Assembly: GCA_016875215.1 (NCBI GenBank)
Contig: VGRX01000010.1
Coordinates: 1 to 38,061 of the forward strand
Source: Deltaproteobacteria bacterium
GTDB lineage: Bacteria > Myxococcota_A > UBA9042 > CAIXZC01
Length of the DNA stretch: 38,061 nt
Reading direction: 5' to 3'
Position numbers and translations under genes: made by a program. Numbering within the stretch: the stretch's first letter is position 1; the number at the start of each line of letters is the position of its first letter. Under the pieces are notes generated by a model. The model worked only from the letters and a program-made list of their open reading frames with translations. It did not search any database and had not been told where the DNA came from. This document shows positions 1 to 8,761 of the stretch, in pieces.

Positions 1-178
1 CCCCCAGGACGATCGCGGAGAAGAGGACCACCGGGACGCAGCCGGCCATTGCGAGCCAGCGCACCCACTTCTGGCGGAAGAAGCGCCGGAACTCGAGCCC
101 TGCGATCACGAGGAACCGGGTCTCGGGCGACAGCATCGGCCCGTCGTATGTCCGGTATCCCCCTCGGTAGATGCCCAT
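1..178 (-). CDS. ABC transporter permease, N-terminal part (runs off the window edge)
   Basis: Reverse-strand frame MGIYRGGYRTYDGPMLSPETRFLVIAGLEFRRFFRQKWVRWLAMAGCVPVVLFSAIVLG starts immediately after the stop of the ABC ATPase gene; positively charged N-terminus followed by a hydrophobic segment. Confidence 0.6.
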   Translation of the reverse strand, partial: MGIYRGGYRTYDGPMLSPETRFLVIAGLEFRRFFRQKWVRWLAMAGCVPVVLFSAIVLG

Positions 179-179
179 C

Positions 180-1127
180 CTACTGCTCCTTCCCCAGCAG
201 CCTGAGGAACGCCTCCTCCAGCGTGTCGCGGGCCGGCAGGAGCTCACGGACCTGGCAGCCGGACTGCCTGGCTGCCTCGAAGACCAGGGCGGTACCCCGG
301 CTTTCGGGCAGCGTGAGGTCCAACAGGTGCCCTTTGCGCCCTACCCGGCCGCCCCCTTGCTCGACGAGACGGGAAAACGCCCCCTCGTCCCCGCGGACAC
401 GGGCACGGAAGCGCCCCTTGTCGTTGCGTCCCAGCCGGTCGATGGGACCACTGTACAGCAGTCGCCCGCAATCGAGCACCAGCACCTCGGAGCACAGGCT
501 CTCGATGTCGTGCAGCACGTGGGACGAGATCACCAGCGCCACGCCCGACCGCGAGATCCCGGCCAGCAGCCCCATCATCTCGTCCCGCGAGTTCGGGTCG
601 AGACCATTGAGCGGCTCGTCCAGGAAGACCAGCTTCGGCCCATGGACCAGGGCCTGGGCCAGCTTGACCTTCTGTTTGAGCCCGACCGAGTAGCCCGCCT
701 GAGGGCGATGTCGCACCTCGTCCATGCCGAGGTAGTCGAGGACTTCATAGGACCGCGAGAACGCTGCCTCGCGGGGCATGCCGGAGAGACGGGCAGCAAA
801 CACGACGGCATCGAACCCGCTCATTCCGGGGAAGGCAGCGTCGTTCTCGGGCATGTAGCCGATGAGCTGGCGCGCACGCAGCGGCGCCATGCTCACGTCC
901 TCTCCGAAGAGGGAGACCCTACCCGACGTGAAGGTCAGGAAGCCGAGCATGGTCTTGAGCAGCGTGGTCTTGCCCGCCCCGTTGGGGCCCAGGAGCCCGG
1001 TGGCGCTGCCGGGTTGCAGAGCGAACGTGATGCCGTCCAATGCGCGGAACTGGCCGAAATGCTTGACCAGTTCGCTGACCCAGACCACCCAGGTCTGCGG
1101 CGAGGAGGGAGCAGTACCGGTCTCCAT
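180..1127 (-). CDS. ABC transporter ATP-binding protein
   Basis: Walker A GLLGPNGAGKTTLLK, signature region YSVGLKQKVKLAQAL, Walker B KLVFLDEPLNGLD, H-loop SSHVL. Confidence 0.95.
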   Translation of the reverse strand: METGTAPSSPQTWVVWVSELVKHFGQFRALDGITFALQPGSATGLLGPNGAGKTTLLKTMLGFLTFTSGRVSLFGEDVSMAPLRARQLIGYMPENDAAFPGMSGFDAVVFAARLSGMPREAAFSRSYEVLDYLGMDEVRHRPQAGYSVGLKQKVKLAQALVHGPKLVFLDEPLNGLDPNSRDEMMGLLAGISRSGVALVISSHVLHDIESLCSEVLVLDCGRLLYSGPIDRLGRNDKGRFRARVRGDEGAFSRLVEQGGGRVGRKGHLLDLTLPESRGTALVFEAARQSGCQVRELLPARDTLEEAFLRLLGKEQ

Positions 1128-1134
1128 GGCGGGT

Positions 1135-1902
1135 CTACACCACCACCTTCATGAGCTGGCGGCCAAGGAACAGGTAGTCCCCTTCGTTCAGGACGCGCTC
1201 TTCGCCGTCGCGAAGTCGCATGAAGGTCCCGTTCCGGCTGCCTGCATCGGAGAGCCAGAGGGCACCGTCGCGGTGCTCGACCTGGGAGTGCTTGTGCGAC
1301 ATGAACTTGTCGTCCGGGAAGGAGAAGTCGGCCTTCTCCCGCCCGATGAGCACCTTGGGCTTGCGTGCGCAGTGCACGGCCCCCGGCTTGCCTCCCTTGA
1401 GCACCTGGGTGAGACGGAAGAACCAGTTGGAGAGCGGGGTCCCTGCAAAGTAGGTCCCATCCTGATCCGCCACCGGCTCGACGGTCATGCCCTCTTCCAC
1501 GATGAAGAGCTGCTCGCCGCAGATGAAGCGGTCGCCGTTGCGCATCTCGACGGGGTCGGTGAGACGGAAGAAGGTCCCGTTGGTGGAGCCGAGGTCCTTC
1601 ACCAGGAGACGGCCGTCTCCATAGAAGAACGATGCGTGGGAGGGGGACACGGTATCATCGTCCGGGAAGAGGATGATCCCGTCCTCCCGGCCGGCCGTGT
1701 GCTCCTGGCCGCCGAGGGAGTAGGATGCGGTCTGGCCGCCGTCTCCACGAATGAGTACCAGCTTGAACTTCTTTGCCTGGTCCGAGGTCGCGATCTTGGC
1801 GGTCCCGCTGTCCGGCTCCTCGATGGGAGACCCGCAGTTCATGCAGAAGCTGAATTCCACGTGCACGGGCTCACCGCAACGGCTGCACTTCCTATTGCTC
1901 AT
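1135..1902 (-). CDS. Zinc-ribbon plus double FHA domain protein
   Basis: N-terminal CSRCGEPVHVEFSFCMNCG zinc ribbon; two FHA signatures (AGRED..SPSHA..GSTNGTF and IGREK..MSHKHSQ..GSRNGTF). Internal ATG at 1902 chosen over the longer ORF in the track. Confidence 0.88.
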   Translation of the reverse strand: MSNRKCSRCGEPVHVEFSFCMNCGSPIEEPDSGTAKIATSDQAKKFKLVLIRGDGGQTASYSLGGQEHTAGREDGIILFPDDDTVSPSHASFFYGDGRLLVKDLGSTNGTFFRLTDPVEMRNGDRFICGEQLFIVEEGMTVEPVADQDGTYFAGTPLSNWFFRLTQVLKGGKPGAVHCARKPKVLIGREKADFSFPDDKFMSHKHSQVEHRDGALWLSDAGSRNGTFMRLRDGEERVLNEGDYLFLGRQLMKVVV

Positions 1903-1970
1903 TCCGCCCCCCTTGAGAGATGGCACTGTCCGCTCAACAGCCTTATTAATCGATGACCTTGGAAGAAAAA

Positions 1971-3914
1971 TCAAGCGTTGGGTTTTGCCGGCTCCCCGGG
2001 GGGCAGCTGGCGGGTGGGGGAGATGTCGCCGGCCAGCTCGCCTACTTTGAACCTGCCGACGAGGAGGGCGAGCTCCTGGGCCTTGTCGCGGATGCGGGAG
2101 CCTTCGTCCACGGTCTGCTGGGAGGCTTCGAGCGCTTCGTGGGCGATGCGCTGGACCTCGACCATGAGCTGGGCGATGTCGTCGGAGGCGGCTGCCTGCT
2201 CCTTCACCGATTCGGCGGTCTCCTGCATGATCGACGAGAGCTCGGACAGGTGGTGCAGCGTGATGTTGACGAGCTGGCTGCCCCGCTCGACGTCGGACTT
2301 GGAGCCGTCCATGCTGCTGACCAGCTCCTGGGTCACGGCCTGGATGGAGCGGATGTTGTCGATGATTTCGCGGCTGGATTTCTCGACGCGGCGGGCCTGC
2401 TCGCGCATCTGCTGGGCGACGACGGCGAAGCCCTGCCCCGCGCTGCCGGCCCGGGCAGCCTCGATGGATGCGTTGAGTGCGAGCATCGAGTTCTCTTCGG
2501 TGATCTTGGAGATGAGCTCCGCGATGGCGCCGATCTTCTCGACGTTGCCCTTGAGGTTGCGGACCTTGTCCCATGAGCCGTGGACGGTTTCGCGGATGCG
2601 GGCCATTCCGGAGTCGGTCTTCTCGACCGATTCCCTCCCCTGCCCTGCGATCTGAGCGCCCTGGTTGGCGCGGGCCGCTATTTCCTGGATGGTGCGGGAC
2701 AGCTCGTTGGAGAGGCTGGTGGAGTTCTCGACGCGGCCGACCTGGCCGCGGGCCCCCTCCAGGGTGCGCATCGAGACGTGGGAGATCTCCTGGGCCGACT
2801 GCCCCAGCCGCAGGCTCGAGTCGCGGATTCGCCAGACGAGGGAGCTGACCTTCTCGGCCAGCTCATTGATGGCGGTGGCAAGCTCGGCCAGCTCGTCATG
2901 CCCCTTGACCTCGAGGCGGTGGGTCAGGTCGGCCTCGCCCGAAACGATCTGGCGGATCGAAGCGGTGAACGACCGGATGGGGCGGGTGATGGTCCCGGAC
3001 AGGAGAAACGCCAGGATGATCGCGGCAAGAACCCCTCCGACTCCGACGTAGACGACGGGCAGGAGGTTGTCGGTGACACGCGACTCGTAGCTTTCGCGGA
3101 CCCGTGACAGCACCATCTCGCCGTCGAGCGGCTTGCCCTCGGAGCTCGTGAAGGGGAACTCCCGTGCGCTCATGTCGAAGTTGGTGCCTCCAAGCGTCAC
3201 GACCGTGACGGCGAGAGAGCCCTCCCGGACCTTGAACCGGGCTGCCAGCGCTGCGGCGAGCTCCTTCCAGTCCCCCTCCGGTGCGGTGGAGGAGACGACC
3301 TGTCCGTCGACGAGGAGGGAGAGCTGGTGCCGCTTCTCCTTCTTCTCGTCCGAGTGGGCGCTGTAGGCCTCGAACGTGCGGAAGAGCGGTCGGCCCAGCA
3401 CGAGCAATCCGACCTGCCGCTCGTCCAGGCGGACCGGTGCGGCAGCCACGAGCCATGCCCGCTGGTCGCCCAGGAGGGCCACCTCGGAAACGACCTTCCC
3501 GTCCGCTGCGGCGGCGAGCAGCCTCCTGCCCCCCTCGAGCGGCCCCGGTACCACGAAGCCGGGGGCCGGGGACGCATAGCGATCATACAGAGCGATGAAA
3601 TCGACGGCATGCGTCGCATCGACCTCCCGGAGCAGGCGGCGCCGGGCACTCTCGATCTTTGCGGGATCGGCTGCATCGAGCGCCTCGGCGAGGCCACGGT
3701 CCGCGGCCAGGATCCGGGCATCGAGCGTGAGAACTCCGAGGTGCACCTCCTGGTACTTGAGGTAGCGCTCGAAGTGCTTGGCCAGGTAGTCCCCCCGCGC
3801 AGCAGCATCCTGGAGCTTCCCGTACAGGACCCACAGCGTAGACCCGACGGTCAGCAGGAGAAGCGCTACGATGGAGGCCAGGATGCGACGTCTCAGGGTC
3901 CAGAAGCCGGACAT
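1971..3914 (-). CDS. Methyl-accepting chemotaxis-like protein with an extracytoplasmic sensor domain
   Basis: TM1, about 250 aa extracellular region, TM2, HAMP (SGTITRPIRSFTASIRQIVSGEADLTHR) and MCP signalling region (LALNASIEAARAGSAGQGFAVVA). Confidence 0.88.
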   Translation of the reverse strand: MSGFWTLRRRILASIVALLLLTVGSTLWVLYGKLQDAAARGDYLAKHFERYLKYQEVHLGVLTLDARILAADRGLAEALDAADPAKIESARRRLLREVDATHAVDFIALYDRYASPAPGFVVPGPLEGGRRLLAAAADGKVVSEVALLGDQRAWLVAAAPVRLDERQVGLLVLGRPLFRTFEAYSAHSDEKKEKRHQLSLLVDGQVVSSTAPEGDWKELAAALAARFKVREGSLAVTVVTLGGTNFDMSAREFPFTSSEGKPLDGEMVLSRVRESYESRVTDNLLPVVYVGVGGVLAAIILAFLLSGTITRPIRSFTASIRQIVSGEADLTHRLEVKGHDELAELATAINELAEKVSSLVWRIRDSSLRLGQSAQEISHVSMRTLEGARGQVGRVENSTSLSNELSRTIQEIAARANQGAQIAGQGRESVEKTDSGMARIRETVHGSWDKVRNLKGNVEKIGAIAELISKITEENSMLALNASIEAARAGSAGQGFAVVAQQMREQARRVEKSSREIIDNIRSIQAVTQELVSSMDGSKSDVERGSQLVNITLHHLSELSSIMQETAESVKEQAAASDDIAQLMVEVQRIAHEALEASQQTVDEGSRIRDKAQELALLVGRFKVGELAGDISPTRQLPPGEPAKPNA

Positions 3915-3979
3915 TTCCTCCCCCTCACGGCTCGTTCGCTCCACCTTACCACACCCGAATCACGTTCCAAAGATTTTGG

Positions 3980-4007
3980 TTTACCTTTCGCACGCGTTTT
4001 CTATAAT
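3980..4007 (+). promoter_or_regulatory. Putative sigma70-type promoter: TTTACC-N16-TATAAT
   Basis: Perfect TATAAT at 4002-4007 in an AT-richer island, followed by a GGAGGGGGG ribosome-binding sequence and ATG at 4033. Confidence 0.5.
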
Positions 4008-4032
4008 GGCGCCTGCGTACGGAGGGGGGGCA

Positions 4033-5517
4033 ATGGCGAAACGTGCGGTATGGGTACTGGCTTTCCTGGCGGCTGTCGGGATGGGCTCCGGGGCATTCGC
4101 GACGGACCTGAGGTTCGACTCCGGCAAGAGCGCGAACCTGTTCTGGATGGTGGACCAGATCTCTCAGTGGGACAGCCGCTACACGTCGCCGTCCTACCGG
4201 GACTACTGGAAGGGGAAGCTGGAGTTCACGGACGAGGACTACGCCGTGCTGGACCAGTACGCCCGCCTGCGGCGGAAGCTGGCCCGACTGGACCAGAGCG
4301 AGGTGAAGCGCGAGACATCGCCCTGGGTCTCGCTGTTCGGCGGAGGCAAGCTGCTGCCGCACGAGAAGTTCGCACTGGCGTTCCTGGAAACCACGACGGT
4401 CAATGATGCGGCCGCGCTGCTCAAGCTGTCGAAGCAGGAGCAGGACATCGTGATCGGGACGCTGCTCCACTTTGCCCGCAAGATGAAGGACGAGTATGCG
4501 GTGGAGACCGGGCACCTGGTGGCGTTCGCACAGAAGGCCAACATCCTGATCACGCTGGCGGATGCGGGCGGGTTCATCGGGCAGCTCCGGAGCTTCTACG
4601 GGATCAAGGGGGCCATTCCCGAGACGATCCCGGTGGACGTGCTCTGGGCGCCGCCGGGCTTCAACCGTCCGGCCCACATGGACTATCACGTCATCCTGCC
4701 GGTCTCGGTGGACCATGCCCAGACCGACGAGGCGGTGCTGCAGCACCTGTCGCTCGCGATGCAGGAGGTGAGCCAGTACCTGCTCACGAAGCTGCCTGCG
4801 GAGACGCTGTCCAGGGCCGGTGCGCTGCTCCTCCAGGAATGCGGCATGGTGAACCCGGGCAATCCGTTCATGATCCGCCAGGCGCTCCAGGTGGCGGTAG
4901 GCGAAGTCCTGTTTCTCCGAGAGCGCTTCCCGGACCTTCCGGCGTCTCCGGTGCTGTCCCCCTGGGATCCGCAGCTCGACTACCCGTTTGCGGTCGACGA
5001 GTTGGCGCGAGGATACGCTGCGGTCCTGAAGGATACCTTCTCGCAGCCGGGGGGCTTCTATCCGGCGTTCGTGACCCGGGCCGTCGACGTCCAGAAGGGG
5101 CTGCTTCCTCCCCGCCCCCGCTTCTTCACGTCCACCGCGATCCTGTTCGGCGACAAGGAGAGCCGGGCTCTCTTCAACGGGATGTTCGCCGCAGTCGACC
5201 GGGTGGAGGTTGACATCGACAGCGTTCGGGACTTCGAGTCCGCGGTCGACACCACCCCCGGACGGGCCGTGTTCATCGTGGTGACGGCCAAGCTGGAGGG
5301 CAACATGTACAACGCCCTCAAGAAGTTCAAGCAGTGGGGCAAGATCTCCGGGACCTTCCGGGCGCTGCGCAACACCTCGTTCCTCACGACCTTCCGCGAG
5401 CCGGGTGCGGGCATGGTCTACGTCATCCGGGGTACCGACCTGGATGCCATTCGACAACTGCTGCTCCGGTTGTATAGAATGGAGGAGATTCCGGCGGTTC
5501 CGGTGACCTTGAACTGA
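4033..5517 (+). CDS. Secreted protein of unknown function (494 aa)
   Basis: ATG after a strong purine-rich RBS; signal peptide MAKRAVWVLAFLAAVGMGSGAFA; no family recognised. Confidence 0.8.
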   Translation: MAKRAVWVLAFLAAVGMGSGAFATDLRFDSGKSANLFWMVDQISQWDSRYTSPSYRDYWKGKLEFTDEDYAVLDQYARLRRKLARLDQSEVKRETSPWVSLFGGGKLLPHEKFALAFLETTTVNDAAALLKLSKQEQDIVIGTLLHFARKMKDEYAVETGHLVAFAQKANILITLADAGGFIGQLRSFYGIKGAIPETIPVDVLWAPPGFNRPAHMDYHVILPVSVDHAQTDEAVLQHLSLAMQEVSQYLLTKLPAETLSRAGALLLQECGMVNPGNPFMIRQALQVAVGEVLFLRERFPDLPASPVLSPWDPQLDYPFAVDELARGYAAVLKDTFSQPGGFYPAFVTRAVDVQKGLLPPRPRFFTSTAILFGDKESRALFNGMFAAVDRVEVDIDSVRDFESAVDTTPGRAVFIVVTAKLEGNMYNALKKFKQWGKISGTFRALRNTSFLTTFREPGAGMVYVIRGTDLDAIRQLLLRLYRMEEIPAVPVTLN

Positions 5518-5529
5518 AGTGGGCGAGCG

Positions 5530-6636
5530 ATGGTGGAAGACCCTACCCTGATCCTGGTCGTCGAGGACAATCCGGCCAACCGGGAGCTGCTGGTCGAGTA
5601 CCTGGAAGCCGAGCGGTTCGACGTCGTGGAGGCTGGTGACGCCCGCACGGGGTTCGAGCTGTTCAAGGCGAGACGTCCGGACCTGGTCCTGCTCGACGTC
5701 ATGCTGCCGGATGACAGCGGGTTCAACCTGTGCCGGCGGATGAAGAGCGTCAGCCGGAGGTTCGTGCCGGTGGTTCTCGTGACTGCGCTCCACGAGACAG
5801 CAGACAAGGTGGAGGGGCTGGGGGCCGGAGCGGACGACTTCCTGAGCAAGCCGATCATCCGCGAGGAGCTGGTGGCGCGGACCCGGTCGCACCTGCGGGT
5901 CAAACGCCTTTGCGACAAGGTCGAGATGTACCAGGCCGAGCTGGCCCGGTTCAACCAGCGGCTCCAGGAGGAAGTGGATCTTCGGACGCAGCAGCTCCGG
6001 GCTGCGCTGGCGGACCTGAAGCGGGCCATGGACCTGACCGAGAAGACGCAACAGGAGATCGTGGAGCGGCTGGGAGTTGCCTCGGAATACCGGGACCAGG
6101 AAACGGGCAACCACGTGCGCCGGATGAGCCTGCTGGTCCACGAGCTGGCGCTGGCCTGCGGGTTGTCGCCCGAGAGCGCAGAGGTCTACCGGCAGGCAGC
6201 GGCGCTTCACGACATCGGCAAGATGGGCGTGCGGGATCACGTGCTCCTGAAGCCGGAGCAGCTCGACGAGGGGGAGGTGGAGTTGATCCGGGAGCACACG
6301 ATCATCGGGGCCAGCATCCTGGCGAACCCCCGAACGGAGCTTCTGCACGTGGCCTGCCAGATGGCTCGAAGCCACCACGAGCGGTGGGACGGGCTCGGCT
6401 ACCCCGACGGGCTCAAAGGGGAGGAGATCCCGCTTCCGGCCCGCATCTGCACCGTGGCCGACGTGTTCGACGCCCTGACCACCCGGCGGATCTATCGCCG
6501 GGATCCGCTGACCCCGGAAGAGGCCAGGAACGACATCCTCCAGGGGTCGGGCACGCGCTTCGACCCCGGGGTGGTGCAGGCGTTCGACCAGTGCTTCGCC
6601 AAGATGGCCGAGGCCTGGGAGGCGGCAGAGAAATGA
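5530..6636 (+). CDS. Response regulator with HD-GYP output domain (putative c-di-GMP phosphodiesterase)
   Basis: REC domain (VVEDN..LVLLDVMLPDDSG..LSKPI) plus HD-GYP motifs (LHDIGKMGV, SHHERWDGLGYPDGLKGEEIP, ADVFDALTT). Confidence 0.95.
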   Translation: MVEDPTLILVVEDNPANRELLVEYLEAERFDVVEAGDARTGFELFKARRPDLVLLDVMLPDDSGFNLCRRMKSVSRRFVPVVLVTALHETADKVEGLGAGADDFLSKPIIREELVARTRSHLRVKRLCDKVEMYQAELARFNQRLQEEVDLRTQQLRAALADLKRAMDLTEKTQQEIVERLGVASEYRDQETGNHVRRMSLLVHELALACGLSPESAEVYRQAAALHDIGKMGVRDHVLLKPEQLDEGEVELIREHTIIGASILANPRTELLHVACQMARSHHERWDGLGYPDGLKGEEIPLPARICTVADVFDALTTRRIYRRDPLTPEEARNDILQGSGTRFDPGVVQAFDQCFAKMAEAWEAAEK

Positions 6637-8156
6637 GAACGGCCCTCGCCACAGCCGGTCTGCTCCTGCTGGCTCTGATGCTGCTTGCCGGCGGCTGCCG
6701 GGAGAAGCGGGTCATCGTCTGCAAGTCCAACGAGGGCTTCGACCCGAACCTGGGGATATGCTACCAGTGTCCTGAGGGGATGAAGGCCAACCCGAAGACG
6801 GCCAAGTGCGTGCCGGTTTCCAAGACGGACGTGGTCCAACAGGACGGGACCGAGCCCGCGGACTGGATTTCGGCAGGCGATGCGGATGCCGGGGACTTCG
6901 GGTCCGGCGAACCGGAGGACTCGGACGTTCCCGGAGACGAGGACGTGGCGCCGGCGGTCGACGTCGTCCCGGCCGGCTTCATCGGCGCTCCGTGCAACAC
7001 GGACAACGACTGCGATCCCGGATTCACGTGCTTCGACTGGCCCAAGGGGTATTGCGTGAAGACCGACTGTGCGTCGGGCACGGACTGTCCGGCAGGGACA
7101 TCATGCCTTCCGCTGATGGAGAACGGGCAGGCCTGCTTCGACAACTGCGCGGTGGACAGCGAGTGCAGGCCGGGATACGGCTGCAAGGCGATTCCGACGA
7201 TCCAGGGGAATCCGATGCCGGTGTGCCATCCCGTGGGTGACGGGAACAAAGGGGCCGGCCAGGCCTGCGAGGACCACGCCGAGTGTTCGGGGTCGCTGGC
7301 CTGCGTGCCGCTCGGTCCCGCCAAGATGTGTCTTTCGTCCGGGTGCAGCACGTTCGCCCCGTGCGAGTCGGGGCAGACGTGCGTGAGCTGGGGCATGATG
7401 ACCTTGTGCCTGAAGGGGTGCTCGGGTACGCCGGAATGCCAGGACCTCGGAAACGCGATCTTCGTCTGCCAGGGAGTCAAGGACATCGTGGACGAGAAAG
7501 CGGATGTCTGCCTGCCGGCCAAGCAGGGGCTGGCGGTGGGGGACCTCTGCTACTTCCCGTCGGAGTGCCAGACCGGCTTCTGCCAGCTCGTGGTGTCGGG
7601 CAAGTGCTCCGGCATTTCCGGCAACGAATGTGCGACCGACAAGGACTGCACGCAGGCGGTGTGCATCCCCGACCCGTCGGTGCAGAAAGGGGTCTGCTCG
7701 CAGCCGTGCGGCCCCGGCTCGCTCTGCCCGAACGGCTCGCTGTGCGGGCAGGCAACCGGCTCCGCCGTGTGCCTCGACGTATGCGAGAACTATGCGATGG
7801 CGTGCGGGCCGGCGGGCTTCGGGATGACCTGTACTTACGGCAGCGTGGTCTACCCGAGTGCCAACTCGGGCAAGTACGCCTGCTGCAAGATTGCGGGCGG
7901 CGAGGCCGGCGCCCCGTGCCTGACCGAAGGGGATTGCGCCGGCGGCGTGTGCTACGGAGTCCAGGCGGGGCAGGGCTACTGTGCGACCAAGTGTGCGTCC
8001 GATGTCCAGTGCCCGTTCGGGTCACAGTGCCTGGCCGGCGCCCTGGTATCCGGGTCGAGCCTGTGTGCGAAGATCTGCTTCTCGGATCTGGACTGCCCGC
8101 AGGGATTTGCGTGCAAGAACACCATCTACACGGAGAAGGCCTGTCAGCTCAAGTAG
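6633..8156 (+). CDS. Cys-rich lipoprotein with repeated C-x(5-7)-C-x(4-6)-C modules
   Basis: Lipobox LLAGGC; many modules such as APCNTDNDCDPGFTCFDWPKGYC; ATGA overlap with the upstream HD-GYP stop. Confidence 0.85.
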   Translation: MRTALATAGLLLLALMLLAGGCREKRVIVCKSNEGFDPNLGICYQCPEGMKANPKTAKCVPVSKTDVVQQDGTEPADWISAGDADAGDFGSGEPEDSDVPGDEDVAPAVDVVPAGFIGAPCNTDNDCDPGFTCFDWPKGYCVKTDCASGTDCPAGTSCLPLMENGQACFDNCAVDSECRPGYGCKAIPTIQGNPMPVCHPVGDGNKGAGQACEDHAECSGSLACVPLGPAKMCLSSGCSTFAPCESGQTCVSWGMMTLCLKGCSGTPECQDLGNAIFVCQGVKDIVDEKADVCLPAKQGLAVGDLCYFPSECQTGFCQLVVSGKCSGISGNECATDKDCTQAVCIPDPSVQKGVCSQPCGPGSLCPNGSLCGQATGSAVCLDVCENYAMACGPAGFGMTCTYGSVVYPSANSGKYACCKIAGGEAGAPCLTEGDCAGGVCYGVQAGQGYCATKCASDVQCPFGSQCLAGALVSGSSLCAKICFSDLDCPQGFACKNTIYTEKACQLK

Positions 8157-8179
8157 GCCTGACAGCATCGGGAGGAGAG

Positions 8180-8728
8180 ATGTCGGCACCATTCACCATT
8201 CTGATCGTGGACGACGAGGAGCCGATCCGCAAGGCGATCCGTCGTGTTCTGAAGTTCGAGCCGTACCGGCTGCTCGACTGCGGCGACCCGGTCGAGGCAC
8301 TGCGCCTGGTCGAGGCGGAAACGGTCCACGTCGTCATCTCGGACTACACGATGCCGGGCATGCTGGGTGTGGATCTGCTGCGGAAGATCCGGATGATCCG
8401 TCCGGACACGATCCGCATCATCCTGACCGGGAATGCCAACCTGGACATGGCCATGCAGGCGATCAACGAGGGGGCCATCTACCGCTTCCTCACCAAGCCG
8501 TGGGACAACGCCGACCTCCAGCTGGCGTTGAGGCTGGCGCAGCGGCAGTGGGAGCTGGAGGACCGCAACCGGCGCCTCCTGGCGCTGGTGAGCAAGTATC
8601 GCGACGTGATCGACGAGCTCGAGCGCAAGCAGCCTGGGGCGACGGGCATCGAGCGCGACGACCACGGCCGGATCGTCATCGACGACGAGGATCTCGGACT
8701 GGCGCTCGACGAGTGGAACAAGGAGTAG
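8180..8728 (+). CDS. Response regulator receiver protein without an evident output domain
   Basis: ILIVDDEEPIRKAIRRVL..VVISDYTMPGMLGVDLLRKI..YRFLTKPWDNADL; acidic C-terminus. Confidence 0.92.
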   Translation: MSAPFTILIVDDEEPIRKAIRRVLKFEPYRLLDCGDPVEALRLVEAETVHVVISDYTMPGMLGVDLLRKIRMIRPDTIRIILTGNANLDMAMQAINEGAIYRFLTKPWDNADLQLALRLAQRQWELEDRNRRLLALVSKYRDVIDELERKQPGATGIERDDHGRIVIDDEDLGLALDEWNKE

Positions 8729-8761
8729 CCTCCCACATCCAATCCCAGGCAGGAGTCCAAC

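Noticed and set aside
3946-6378. 810-aa minus-strand ORF
   Set aside because: Antisense to the secreted protein and the HD-GYP gene; no signal peptide or domain motif.
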